Assembly: GCF_963678635.1 (NCBI RefSeq)
Contig: NC_087068.1
Span: 49,865,724-49,929,723 of the forward strand
Source of the DNA: Symsagittifera roscoffensis
Lineage: Eukaryota > Xenacoelomorpha > Acoela > Convolutidae
DNA: 64,000 nucleotides
Direction of reading: 5' to 3'
The first letter of the stretch is position 1; every line of letters begins with the position of its first letter. Positions 20,963 through 31,413 of this stretch are shown piece by piece. Below the pieces are notes generated by a model that was given only the letters and a program-made list of their open reading frames with translations, had not been told where the DNA came from and searched no databases. A program made the position numbers and the translations under genes.

Positions 20963-21372
20963 TGGAACCTGATCTAAACTACATTTTATGATTGGATAAA
21001 TTAGATATTTAACCACTGTAAAGTATTTAATATTAACCAATCATGATCCATCTAACTAACAACCCACTTATTTGTAAGTGCTGAAATTACTTGTAATTTC
21101 AGCACCAGAGAGATTTGAATTTAACTTAGAATTTAGTTGACTCTCCAAGAAGACTTCAGCAGTCGCAATAAACCAGTATACCCTAGATCTATTGAGCCTA
21201 GCAGAGACTAGTTAAACAACCTGAGACTAGATAGTATAAGAGTAAGATTAGGATCGGTATTAGACTAAGAAGTTGCACGAATCTATCCGGCCGAAAATAA
21301 GATAGCGTGACGAGCAGACGGTGTACCCTATCCGAAATTACTCTATGAGTTATCCACTTCGGTCCTAACTCA
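20963..21372 (+). repeat. 3' LTR of the 17.9-kb element
   Basis: 410 bp, matching the 5' LTR with about seven substitutions, including in the first 15 bp and near AAGA(C/A)GACTTCAG. Followed by ATTA, the target duplication. Confidence 0.92.
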
Positions 21373-22401
21373 ATTACCCGAACTGAGAAAATAATGCTTT
21401 TTTCCGAACAGAAATGGAACTTACTGTTCCGGAACGTGGTGAAGAAACCTGTGCGCTTGACTATTTAGTTTTTTTTCGGCACGTGACTTTTCAGAAACTA
21501 GTTCGATTTTCGCTTAGTTACTCTTTTTTTCAAAAAGCATTGCCCATTTTATCTCAGGGATTTGTTTTACTAGTCAATTTTTGACTTTTTTTTCCCTAGC
21601 TTAAGAAGCAAGTCACAATCGAAAAACCCGAGGCGAATCGAAGAATTTTTTAAAACGATTTTATGCGGCGGAATTTTTCAACAATAAAAACCCGCGGTTG
21701 TTTGTTTAAAGTGGATTGAACTCGAGTGCTCCCGCACGCTCGTCCGAAAAGATGGCGGATTACCCCGACCACCCAGTTTTAATTTGAAAACTTTCCTTCG
21801 CCGACCATTGGAACACACAGATTGCATGACTTGGTGTTCAATGCAGTTGTTTTATTAGAAAACTTTTTATCCAACTCTCCAACCCCGATTCCGTTTTAAT
21901 TTCAAAAAACTAGTTTCTTTTTTGAGAACTCAATAAAACTTGACATCTTGAGCGCGCCAACAATTGTGCACAAAAATTTTAATCACCACCTTAAATCGTA
22001 ATGTTATGCCGTTAGCCATGATAAAAATTAAAACAACTATAAAAAGTGAAATTGTGAAAGTGTGGGTTGAGTAAAAAAAACCAAATTTTTAAAATATTTC
22101 TTGCCGTGTGCACAATTTTTAGACAGCTTTAAAATTTTAGTGTGAACTCCATAGCTTCTTGGAAAGTCGGAACAAAATCTCAGTCTTTTTATAGAACGAC
22201 CATAAATTTATTATTCTCTTTGTTTTATACGAAGGAAAAAATGCGAAATTTGCTCATCATAAGTTATCTGCTTTTCATGAACTCGAGTTGGCTCTGAAGT
22301 AATTTTTTTGTAGTCGAGTTATTTGATTTCTTCTTTTTGGAAAAGCTCTGTTCTACAACGGATTTTCTTCTATCGTCTTTTTCAAATTTCTCTAAATACG
22401 T
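21373..22401. other. Host 3' flank of the duplicated exon, copy A
   Basis: Unique-looking host sequence between the 3' LTR and the exon-2 stop, repeated in copies B and C. TTTATT near 22208 gives an AATAAA on the minus strand for the exon. Nothing else is recognised. Confidence 0.4.
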
Positions 22402-22820
22402 TCAAGCTCTTTCTCTTGAGTTTTTATTTGTTCTCACATCTGAATCTGAAAAGAAGTTGGCATCTAGCTGGCTCTGCCCATCATAACTCTCATCGTCTGA
22501 TTTGGCTCCATCAGTATTGTGACCCCGACTTTCATAAGGAGGTGAAAATTTCCACCCATAAGTCGGTGGCGATGAGTACTCCGTCTGAGACTGACTGGCC
22601 CTCCTTTGCTCATTCTCTTCATGGCTTCTCGAACGTCCTTGACCCCGTTGACCTTGAGACGTTCCCTCTTCTTGATAACTTCGTCGTGTGTTATCCTGTC
22701 TCGATGAGCTACCTTGTGGAGGTCCTTGATATTGTCCTTGTGGGTTACCCGAGTACCCTTGACGAGGTGGTAGGGGAGGGTAATGACCTCCACCTGGCTG
22801 TGGGTACCCTTGAATTGGCT
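22402..22820 (-). pseudogene. Orphan exon 2 of the Pro/Gln-rich gene, copy A, truncated
   Basis: Reads from acceptor GAAAAAG at 22821-22822 in the frame PIQGYPQPGGGHYPPLPPRQ, then Gln/Ser/Arg-rich sequence, to TGA at 22404-22402. Exon 1 is not part of the duplicated unit, so this exon has no start. In copy C the stop codon is GGA and the frame runs 45 codons or more further, so a G-to-T change has truncated this copy. The antisense 173-codon and same-strand 206-codon frames here are overlaps. Confidence 0.7.
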
Positions 22821-22961
22821 CTTTTTCACTTCCGCTTCTTTTAAAGTTTCAAATTTTCTATTTTTTTTACAAACTACTATCGCTAAACAATCAATGTTAC
22901 GATGTAAGGTATGAAGAACAAAGCTGTTCATGATTGTAAGTTTGTTCACCATGCCAAGTTC

Positions 22962-23167
22962 GGCTCTTTTCCAGTCCCCCTCCCCCTCAAATTCATTTTT
23001 GAAAAGCTTATTTAACGTTGTCATAATGCAATGAAATTTGGCGTGGTGAACAAATCGACAATTTTGAACAGATTTGATCTTCATATTTTACATCGTAACA
23101 TCACGCATTTAGCCAAAAACAAACACAACACTCGATATTTTGAAAGATGGGGGGGAGTGGAAGAGCC
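22962..23167. mobile_element. Nested MITE, copy A
   Basis: 206 bp, beginning GGCTCTTTTCCAG and ending GTGGAAGAGCC. Flanked by CCAAGTTC at 22954-22961 and 23168-23175, a perfect 8-bp target duplication. It has inserted into an older repeat: the sequence on its left (about 22868-22950) and its own right half (about 23037-23118) are inverted copies of each other. Confidence 0.9.
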
Positions 23168-23827
23168 CCAAGTTCTTTTGCATTATGATTATGACAATGT
23201 TAAAGTAGTTTTCAAAAGTGAAATCCAAAGATGGGCCCTTTTTCCTCCAGAGCCCCCCCCCCCCTCCAGTTGCAAAATTTTACTAGTCTGAATGTTAGTT
23301 ACATGCGAACTAAGTAGCTTATGACAAACTTATTTGGTCTTAGTTTTAACACTCAACAACTCTAACACGCGATAACAAGTTTCAAACTTTCCTTTAACCC
23401 GGTTGGAAAGGAATTATATACTAAACCAAACTAACCAACGCAGCTTACTAAACACCACAAATTATAAAATAACAGCATGACTAAGAAAAGAAAACCAACG
23501 GTACCCAAACCGGATTAACCCAGTTTAAAACTGGATAATTTATTCTTTTAAAGACTATTATAAAGTCTAAGAAAGAAATAATAAAACACAAAAAAGTCGC
23601 AAGACAAATCCATACGAAAAACAATTTGATTTTTGAAAAAAGGACACAACCAACGAAACATAAGAAAACCCACAATAAACCCAACATAAAACGTTATCAC
23701 ATAACAGGACCTCTCACAGAAACCGCACGAAATCATACTCCCACTCCTGGCCTAACCCACCAGAAGAGGACGTCCTGAGCATGCTCTATAGCCGGCCCAA
23801 CCCACCGCGCTACATCCACGCTTTGTG

Positions 23828-24106
23828 TAATTTCAGCACCAGAGAGATTTGAATTTAACTTAGAATTTAGTTGACTCTCCAAGAAGACTTCAGCAGCCGC
23901 AATAAACCAGTATACCCTAGATCTATTGAGCCTAGCAGAGACTAGTTAAACAACCTGAGACTAGATAGTATAAGAGTAAGATTAGGATCGGTATTAGACT
24001 AAGAAGTTGCACGAATCTATCCGCCCGAAAATAAGATAGCGTGACGAGCAGACGGTGTACCCTATCCGAAATTACTCTATGAGTTATCCACTTCGGTCCT
24101 AACTCA
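23828..24106 (+). repeat. Truncated LTR in copy B
   Basis: The LTR begins at GTAATTTCAGCACC, exactly the right arm of the 13-bp palindrome, and runs to CTCA. The first 130 or so bases are gone. Confidence 0.88.
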
Positions 24107-25134
24107 ATTACCCGAACTGAGAAAATAATGCTTTTTTCCGAACAGAAATGGAACTTACTGTTCCGGAACGTGGTGAAGAAACCTGTGCGCTTGACTATTT
24201 AGTTTTTTTTCGGCACGTGACTTTTCAGAAACTAGTTCGATTTTCGCTTAGTTACTCTTTTTTTCAAAAAGCATTGCCCATTTTATCTCAGGGATTTGTT
24301 TTACTAGTCAATTTTTGACTTTTTTTCCCTAGCTTAAGAAGCAAGTCACAATCGAAAAACCCGAGGCGAATCGAAGAATTTTTTAAAACGATTTTATGCG
24401 GCGGAATTTTTCAACAATAAAAACCCGCGGTTGTTTGTTTAAAGTGGATTGAACTCGAGTGCTCCCGCACGCTCGTCCGAAAAGATGGCGGATAACCCCG
24501 ACCACCAAGTTTTAATTTGAAAACTTTCCTTCGCCGACCATTGGAACACACAGATTGCATGACTTGGTGTTCAATGCAGTTGTTTTATTAGAAAACTTTT
24601 TATCCAACTCTCCAACCCCGATTCCGTTTTAATTTCAAAAAACTAGTTTCTTTTTTGAGAACTCAATAAAACTTGACATCTTGAGCGCGCCAACAATTGT
24701 GCACAAAAATTTTAATCACCACCTTAAATCGCAATGTTATGCCGTTAGCCATGATAAAAATTAAAACAACTATAAAAAGTGAAATTGTGAAAGTGTGGGT
24801 TGAGTAAAAAAAACCAAATTTTTAAAATATTTCTTGCCGTGTGCACAATTTTTAGACAGCTTTAAAATTTTAGTGTGAACTCCATAGCTTCTTGGAAAGT
24901 CGGAACAAAATCTCAGTCTTTTTATAGAACGACCATAAATTTATTATTCTCTTTGTTTTATACGAAGGAAAAAATGCGAAATTTGCTCATCATAAGTTAT
25001 CTGCTTTTCATGAACTCGAGTTGGCTCTGAAGTAATTTTTTTGTAGTCGAGTTATTTGATTTCTTCTTTTTGGAAAAGCTCTGTTCTACAACGGATTTTC
25101 TTCTATCGTCTTTTTCAAATTTCTCTAAATACGT

Positions 25135-25553
25135 TCAAGCTCTTTCTCTTGAGTTTTTATTTGTTCTCACATCTGAATCTGAAAAGAAGTTGGCATCTAG
25201 CTGGCTCTGCCCGTCATAACTCTCATCGTCTGATTTGGCTCCATCAGTATTGTGACCCCGACTTTCATAAGGAGGTGAAAATTTCCACCCATAAGTCGGT
25301 GGCGATGAGTACTCCGTCTGAGACTGACTGGCCCTCCTTTGCTCATTCTCTTCATGGCTTCTCGAACGTCCTTGACCCCGTTGACCTTGAGACGTTCCCT
25401 CTTCTTGATAACTTCGTCGCGTGTTATCCTGTCTCGATGAGCTACCTTGTGGAGGTCCTTGATATTGTCCTTGTGGATTACCCGAGTACCCTTGACGAGG
25501 TGGTAGGGGAGGGTAATGACCTCCACCTGGCTGTGGGTACCCTTGAATTGGCT
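25135..25553 (-). pseudogene. Orphan exon 2 of the Pro/Gln-rich gene, copy B, truncated
   Basis: Same structure and same premature TGA (25137-25135) as copy A, with a few substitutions. It has no exon 1. Sharing the stop with copy A suggests A and B derive from one another after the split from copy C. Confidence 0.7.
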
Positions 25554-25694
25554 CTTTTTCACTTCCGCTTCTTTTAAAGTTTCAAATTTTCTATTTTTTT
25601 TACAAACTACTATCGCTAAACAATCAATGTTACGATGTAAGGTATGAAGAACAAAGCTGTTCATGATTGTAAGTTTGTTCACCATGCCAAGTTC

Positions 25695-25900
25695 GGCTCT
25701 TTTCCAGTCCCCCTCCCCCTCAAATTCATTTTTGAAAAGCTTATTTAACGTTGTCATAATGCAATGAAATTTGGCGTGGTGAACAAATCGACAATTTTGA
25801 ACAGATTTGATCTTCATATTTTACATCGTAACATCACGCATTTAGCCAAAAACAAACACAACACTCGATATTTTGAAAGATGGGGGGGAGTGGAAGAGCC
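25695..25900. mobile_element. Nested MITE, copy B
   Basis: Same insertion as in copy A, 206 bp, with the CCAAGTTC duplication at 25687-25694 and 25901-25908. It was present before the triplication. Confidence 0.9.
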
Positions 25901-27217
25901 CCAAGTTCTTTTGCATTATGATTATGACAATGTTAAAGTAGTTTTCAAAAGTGAAATCCAAAGATGGGCCCTTTTTCCTCCAGAGCCCCCCCCCCTCCAG
26001 TTGCAAAATTTTACTAGTCTGAATGTTAGTTACATGCGAACTAAGTAGCTTATGACAAACTTATTTGGTCTTAGTTTTAACACTCAACAACTCTAACACG
26101 CGATAACAAGTTTCAAACTTTCCTTTAACCCGGTTGGAAAGGAATTATATACTAAACCAAACTAACCAACGCAGCTTACTAAACACCACAAATTATAAAA
26201 TAACAGCATGACTAAGAAAAGAAAACCAACGGTACCCAAACCGGATTAACCCAGTTTAAAACTGGATAATTTATTCTTTTAAAGACTATTATAAAGTCTA
26301 AGAAAGAAATAATAAAACACAAAAAAGTCGCAAGACAAACCCATACGAAAAACAATTTGATTTTTGAAAAAAGGACACAACCAACGAAACATAAGAAAAC
26401 CCACAATAAACCCAACATAAAACGTTATCACATAACAGGACCTCTCACAGAAACCGCACGAAATCATACTCCCACTCCTGGCCTAACCCACCAGAAGAGG
26501 ACGTCCTGAGCATGCTCTATAGCCGGCCCAACCCACCGCGCTACATCCACGCTTTGTGACCACACTCCTATTTTTAATAAGAGGTACTCAAGGGTGAGTA
26601 ACTCTTCAAAATAACCGAACTAAAACAAAAAGCTTTTGTGAAAACAACTAATCAAAATCATAATTAAAACACCAAACTAATAAAAATTTTATAAAATGTA
26701 AGTTACACTATGCAATATATAGATCAGCATACAACACCAAAGACGAACATCCAAAGACAAATTGACCCCACTATACTCGAAAAAGAATGGCCAACCACAA
26801 TCAATATGCCGCTCACAATCACAACTCAAAGGATTTAGAGTACGACTTGACTTCGCAGAAAAGGACTTCATTGAACTAGACCAATGACCACCTCGATGTT
26901 CAAGTATACGTACAGATCCGAGTAACCAGGCATCCCCTCCACGCACAATCTCCACGCCATTCCCAGACAAGGTCAAACACAAAAGAAGTTCTCTACATCA
27001 AACAGAAAAACCTGTCATAGCCAACCATTCTGAAATCAGATTTGAGTTTGTTGCAAAGACCCAGTCGTCGTCATTTAAAGATACAACGATTGGACCTGGA
27101 TTTTCTCTAACAAGAGAACCCAGAAGAAATATGATGTTCGCCAAATACCAACGTCCATCATCCATCCTTCGAATTGCAGAAAGACTATTCTAAAAAACTC
27201 TGTAAAACCCGGATGGG

Positions 27218-27627
27218 TGGAACCTGATCTAAACTACATTTTATGATTGGATAAATTAGATACTTAACCACTGTAAAGTATTTAATATTAACCAATCATG
27301 ATCCATCTAACTAACAACCCACTAATTTGTAAGTGCTGAAATTATTTGTAATTTCAGCACCAGAGAGATTTGAATTTAACTTAGAATTTAGTTGACTCTC
27401 CAAGAAGACTTCAGCAGCCGCAATAAACCAGTATACCCTAGATCTATTGAGCCTAGCAGAGACTAGTTAAACAACCTGAGACTAGATAGTATAAGAGTAA
27501 GATTAGGATCGGTATTAGACTAAGAAGTTGCACGAATCTATCCGGCCGAAAATAAGATAGCGTGACGAGCAGACGGTGTACCCTATCCGAAATTACTCTA
27601 TGAGTTAACCACTTCGGTCCTAACTCA
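27218..27627 (+). repeat. Complete LTR in copy C
   Basis: 410 bp, TGGAAC to CTCA, followed by ATTACCCG as after the element's own 3' LTR. One arm of the palindrome has a C-to-T change. Confidence 0.9.
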
Positions 27628-27740
27628 ATTACCCGAACTGAGAAAATAATGCTTTTTTCCGAACAGAAATGGAACTTACTGTTCCGGAACTTGGTGAAGA
27701 AACCTGTGCGCTTGACTATTTAGTTTTTTTTCGGCACGTG

Positions 27741-28898
27741 GTATCACAGCCTCTCTCATGTTGACTTTGGCCGCAGTTAAAATTATACAATTGAAAAGTT
27801 TCATTATTCAACTCTTCCTCTATTTAATTTTCAGCTTTTCCCCGAAAAAAAATTGGGAATTATTCCAGGAATTTGTGCAAAAAGTAGAGGAAAATCGTTT
27901 CTCAATTTTTCGAGATCATCGTTTTTCGTATCAAATGCATTACCTTAAAAACTCGTGGTTGCTTGTTAAAAGCGAAGTGAATCGCGCGATAACCTCCCAC
28001 TTGCTTGTATGTTTTGTCATACCATTCTACTGAGTTTTCATCGGGAAACTTCATCAACTGTTCAGCAGTTTTTAGTCTAATCAATTGAGTCAAACACGTC
28101 AAAGAGAAGAAAAATCGTGTAAGATTATGAGCGCTCCCAAATCACTAAAAAGACCCTATATTGACCAAATTGTCGGCGCCGCAATCATTTTTTTTTCAAA
28201 AAACAGGCCAAAAAGGGCGTTTTTATGCACTTTTTAAAAAGTTTCGACCAAAAAAAACGCGTTTTTCCTGCGTGCTCCCCCCCCCCCTTCTCCCCCATTT
28301 GAGAAAAATTTAAGGTCAGTCATCCAAAAGTGGCAAAAAGATCAGTCATCTCAAAATAGTACAAAAAGGGGACCTTTTGGGTCGACAGGGAGTCGAATCC
28401 CTGAAAGATGGAGTGTGCCCCCCCCCCCCTAAATCCGCTACTGATACCGAGCGACCTCAAATTTTTATTTATTGGAATCAATTAACCGAAAAAACGACAG
28501 CGGTGAAAGTTGCATAAATGATATTTTTTTGAACAAGAGATTTAAATGTTTTGTACCGCACAATAGGAAACAAGTGTTAAGTAAACAAAAAGATTAAAAT
28601 TTTCCCTTCAGCTAGAATTTCGAACCTGCACACTTAACCTGGGAAGGTGTGCTAGATACAGTAGAGCAAAGCTTTTTTGATAAGAAATTAGAATTTTTTT
28701 TCACTTTTTAAGGGAACTGAGAAAAGCAAAAATGAAAACACTTCCCGGCTCCAATCAATTTTTGAACCCAATTGTTCACGGGAACTGTTCGCGGGAAGTG
28801 ATAAAAACACAGAAAAAAACTGAATCTAATGATCCGGCGGGTGGGATCCCAACATATACGTTGAGCTAAAAAATTAATTAAATTAAAACTACCAAAAA
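27741..28898. repeat. 1.16-kb insertion specific to copy C
   Basis: Replaces two bases between CGGCACGTG and TTTTCAGAAACTAG. It holds a fragment (about 28165-28440) of the dispersed repeat also found at 34.2, 36.1, 38.0 and 48.7 kb, with poly-C runs and GAGTCGAATCCCTG, plus a second pol III B-box-like stretch near 28620. The terminal structure is unclear, so either an insertion in C or a loss in A and B is possible. Confidence 0.6.
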
Positions 28899-29672
28899 TT
28901 TTCAGAAACTAGTTCGATTTTCGCTTAGTTACTCTTTTTTTCAAAAAGCATTGCCCATTTTATCTCAGGGATTTGTTTTACTAGTCAATTTTTGACTTTT
29001 TTTCCCTAGCTTAAGAAGCAAGTCACAATCGAAAAACCCGAGGCGAATCGAAGAATTTTTTAAAACGATTTTATGCGGCGGAATTTTTCAACAATAAAAA
29101 CCCGCGGTTGTTTGTTTAAAGTGGATTGAACTCGAGTGCTCCCGCACGCTCGTCCGAAAAGATGGCGGATAACCCCGACCACCAAGTTTTAATTTTAAAA
29201 CTTTCCTTCGCCGACCATTGGAACACACAGATTGCATGACTTGGTGTTCAATGCAGTTGTTTTATTAGAAAACTTTTTATCCAACTCTCCAACCCCGATT
29301 CCGTTTTAATTTCAAAAAACTAGTTTCTTTTTTGAGAACTCAATAAAACTTGACATCTTGAGCGCGCCAACAATTGTGCACAAAAATTTTAATCACCACC
29401 TTAAATCGCAATGTTATGACGTTAGCTATGATAAAAGTTAAAACAACTATAAAAAGTGAAATTGTGAAAGTGTGGGTTGAGTAAAAAAACCAAATTTTTA
29501 AAACATTTCTTGCCGTGTGCACAATTTTTAGACAGCTTTAAAATTTTAGTGTGAACTCCATAGCTTCTTGGAAAGTCGGAACAAAATCTCAGTCTTTTTA
29601 TAGAACGACCATAAATTTATTATTCTCTTTGTTTTATACGAAGGAAAAAATGCGAAATTTGCTCATCATAAG

Positions 29673-31190
29673 TTATCTGCTTTTCAAGAACTCGAGTTGG
29701 CTCTGAACTAATTTTTTTGTAGTCGAGTTATTTGATTTCTTCTTTTTGGAAAAGCTCTGTTCTACAACAGATTTTCTTCTATCGTCTTTTTCAAATTTCT
29801 CTAAATACGTTCCAGCTCTTTCTCTTGAGTTTTTATTTGTTCTCACATCTGAATCTGAAAAGTAGTTGGCATCTAGCTGGCTCTGCCCATCATAACTCTC
29901 ATCGTCTGATTTGGCTCCAACAGTATTGTGCGCCCGACTTTCATAAGGAGGTGGAAATTTCCACCCATAAGTCGGCGGTGATGAATACTCCGTCTGCGAC
30001 TGACTGGCCCTCCTTTGCTCATTCTCTTCATGGCTTCTCGAACGTCCTTGACCCCGTTGACCTTGAGGCGTTCCCTCTTCTTGATAACTTCGTCGCGTGT
30101 TATTCTGTCTCGATGAGCTGCATTGCGGGGGTCCTTGATATTGTCCTTGTGGATTACCCGAGTAACCTTGACGAGGTGGTAGGGGAGGGTAATGACCTCC
30201 ACCTGGCTGTGAGTACCCTTGAATTGGCCCTTTTTCACTTCCGCTTCTTTTAAAATTTCTAATTTTCTATTTTTTTTTTACAAACTACTATCGCTAAACA
30301 ATCAATGTTACGATGTAAGGTATGAAGAACAATGCTGTTCACGATTGTAAGTTTGTTCACCATGCCAAGTTCGGCTCTTTTCCAGTCCCCCCCCCCTCAA
30401 ATTCAATTTTGAAAAGCTTATTTAACGTTGTCATAATGCAATGAAATTTGGCGTGGTGAACAAATCGACAATTTTGAACAGATTTGATCTTCATACTTTA
30501 CAGCGTAACATCACGCATTTAGCCAAAAACAAACATAACACTCGATATTTTGAAAGATGGGGGGAGTGGAAGAGCCCCAAGTTCTATTGCATTATGATTA
30601 TGACAATGTTAAAGTAGTTTTCAAAAGTGAAATCCAAAGATGGGCCCTTTTTCCTCCAGAGCCCCCCCCCCCTCCAGTTGCAAAATTTTACTAGTCTGAA
30701 TGTTAGTTACATGCGAACTAAGTAGCTTATGACAAACTTATTTGGTCTTCATTGTTTAAAATTGTAAAACCCCTCGATACACCATAAAATTGATGCTTAT
30801 GTGAGGTGAAGGGAAAAGGAAAAAGAGTCCAAAGGTGTGGGTGGTATTGGAAAAGAGTCGACCTCCTGCAGGTGGTGGGTAGCCTTGAACTTGACCGGGA
30901 GGAGGATATTGCCCTGGAGGTTGACTGTTGTAGTGATAATGGTACTGTGTCTGTGGTGGGTAATTCGGGTATGTCTGAGGCGATGGAACGTTTGTATAAA
31001 CTACTTGGGGTCGCTGATTGTTTTGCGCGGCTCTACCGAGCATGTAGCCCATAAGAAGGGCGCCGCCGCCACCGTAACGAGGGTAACCCCAACCATGACA
31101 GCCATAACCCCAGGGGCTAGGTCCATAGCTATGATTAGGGCGGAGACTGCGATGAGAATCATGGGGATTGCCAAAATCAACATTGCTCAT
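29673..31190 (-). CDS. Two-exon Pro/Gln/Gly-rich protein, complete copy
   Basis: Exon 1 runs 31190-30866 (ATG, 108 codons plus one base) and exon 2 30229-29673 (ends TAA), giving about 293 residues. Exon 1 encodes a His/Ser-rich start, a Gly/Tyr/Trp-rich part (WGYGCHGWGYPRYGGGG), then ALLMGYMLGRAAQNNQRPQ and Tyr/Pro/Gln runs with PPGQYPPPGQ. Exon 2 continues PIQGYSQPGGGHYPP, then a Gln/Ser/Arg-rich region and a basic coiled C-terminus (EKFEKDDRRKS). No signal peptide. AATAAA (minus) lies at 29621-29616, 52 nt after the stop. Paralogue of the gene at 787-2120. Donors GA (30865), GT (30862) and GA (30859) all keep the frame, so the exact splice point is open. Exon 2 alone has been copied to 22.4 and 25.1 kb. 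Confidence 0.7.
30373..30576. mobile_element. Nested MITE, copy C
   Basis: 204 bp, GGCTCTTTTCCAG to GTGGAAGAGCC, with CCAAGTTC duplicated at 30365-30372 and 30577-30584. Confidence 0.9.
30643..30829. mobile_element. Second nested MITE in the intron
   Basis: 187 bp, GGCCCTTTTTCC to GGAAAAAGAGTC. Flanks CAAAGATG (30635-30642) and CAAAGGTG (30830-30837) agree at seven of eight positions, as expected for an aged 8-bp target duplication. The triplication boundary at 30749 lies inside it. Confidence 0.85.
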
Positions 31191-31222
31191 GGCCTGTTTA
31201 TGTTTTTCCTAGTTGTAATATA

Positions 31223-31413
31223 GGCTCTTTTTCAGTTCCTTGATTTCTTTTAAAGTTATGAATGATTTTTCAAGTTTTGCAAGTTGTTAGGTCTGTGATT
31301 TCTAAGAAAACTGTAAATCAGTTTTTGCTACAGCCCCCATCCCCCTCACTCCGTGGCTGAAGCTTACAACATTGCACAAAAAAATGGTCGAAAAAGGTAA
31401 CTGAAAAAGAGCC
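31223..31413. mobile_element. MITE just upstream of the Pro/Gln-rich gene
   Basis: 191 bp with perfect 15-bp inverted ends, GGCTCTTTTTCAGTT and AACTGAAAAAGAGCC. No clear 8-bp duplication. It ends 33 bp before the ATG at 31190 on the minus strand, so it lies in the promoter or is a 5'-UTR intron. Confidence 0.85.

Larger units (their letters stand above)
3425..21372 (+). mobile_element. 17.9-kb env-bearing Ty3/gypsy-type LTR retroelement
   Basis: Bounded by two 410-bp LTRs that start TGGAAC and end CTCA, and flanked by the 4-bp target duplication ATTA (3421-3424 and 21373-21376). Order on the plus strand: long leader, 155-codon ORF, 413-codon ORF, gag, pol (RT, RNase H, integrase), small membrane ORF, Ser/Pro-rich region, env-like gene, 603-codon ORF, long 3' non-coding part. 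RT before integrase with a GPY/F-like module is the Ty3/gypsy order. About seven differences between the LTRs (under 2 percent) point to a fairly young insertion, yet gag and pol hold at least six in-frame stops, so this copy is inactive. The length is roughly double that of usual env-bearing gypsy elements. The coding strand is strikingly A-rich and G-poor. The 3' end has been copied twice more downstream. Confidence 0.92.
19818..23341. repeat. Tandem triplication, copy A
   Basis: Starts AGTTTTAACACTC and ends TTTGGTCTT. It contains the element's 3' non-coding end, the 3' LTR, about 1 kb of host flank, a last exon of the host gene and part of its MITE-filled intron. Copies B and C repeat it with about 1 percent difference. 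At each internal junction TTTGGTCTT is joined directly to AGTTTTAAC. Confidence 0.92.
23342..26072. repeat. Tandem triplication, copy B
   Basis: Same unit as copy A but about 790 bp shorter: the stretch from CGCTTTGTG (A position about 20303) to the middle of the LTR palindrome (A position about 21092) is missing. Confidence 0.92.
26073..30749. repeat. Tandem triplication, copy C
   Basis: Longest copy. It has the full LTR, an extra 1.16 kb at 27741-28898 absent from A and B, and its right end continues into the rest of the host intron and exon 1. It is therefore the copy in the ancestral genomic position on the right side. Confidence 0.92.
30226..30859 (-). mobile_element. MITE-derived intron body with two nested MITEs
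   Basis: The intron between the two exons is almost exactly one inverted-repeat element. On the minus strand it starts GACTCTTTTCCAATACC and ends GGAAGTGAAAAAGGGCC. Two further members of the family sit inside it (30373-30576 and 30643-30829). Removing both leaves a single MITE of about 240 bp. The acceptor AG is supplied by the terminal repeat (AAAAAG). No 8-bp duplication is visible around the outer element. Confidence 0.65.

Noticed and set aside
3425-21372. Integrated DNA virus or Polinton because of size and many ORFs
   Set aside because: Matching LTRs, a 4-bp target duplication and gypsy gag-pol order show a retroelement; no DNA polymerase or capsid of that kind is present.
22323-22844. 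173-codon plus-strand ORF in all three copies
   Set aside because: Antisense shadow of exon 2; Gln/Pro codons on one strand give Leu/Val/Trp-rich frames on the other.
22464-23084. 206-codon minus-strand ORF repeated in copies A and B
   Set aside because: It overlaps exon 2 in another frame and runs into MITE sequence. The Pro/Gln-rich frame has the composition of the paralogue and splices from exon 1; in copy C the 206-codon frame is shortened.
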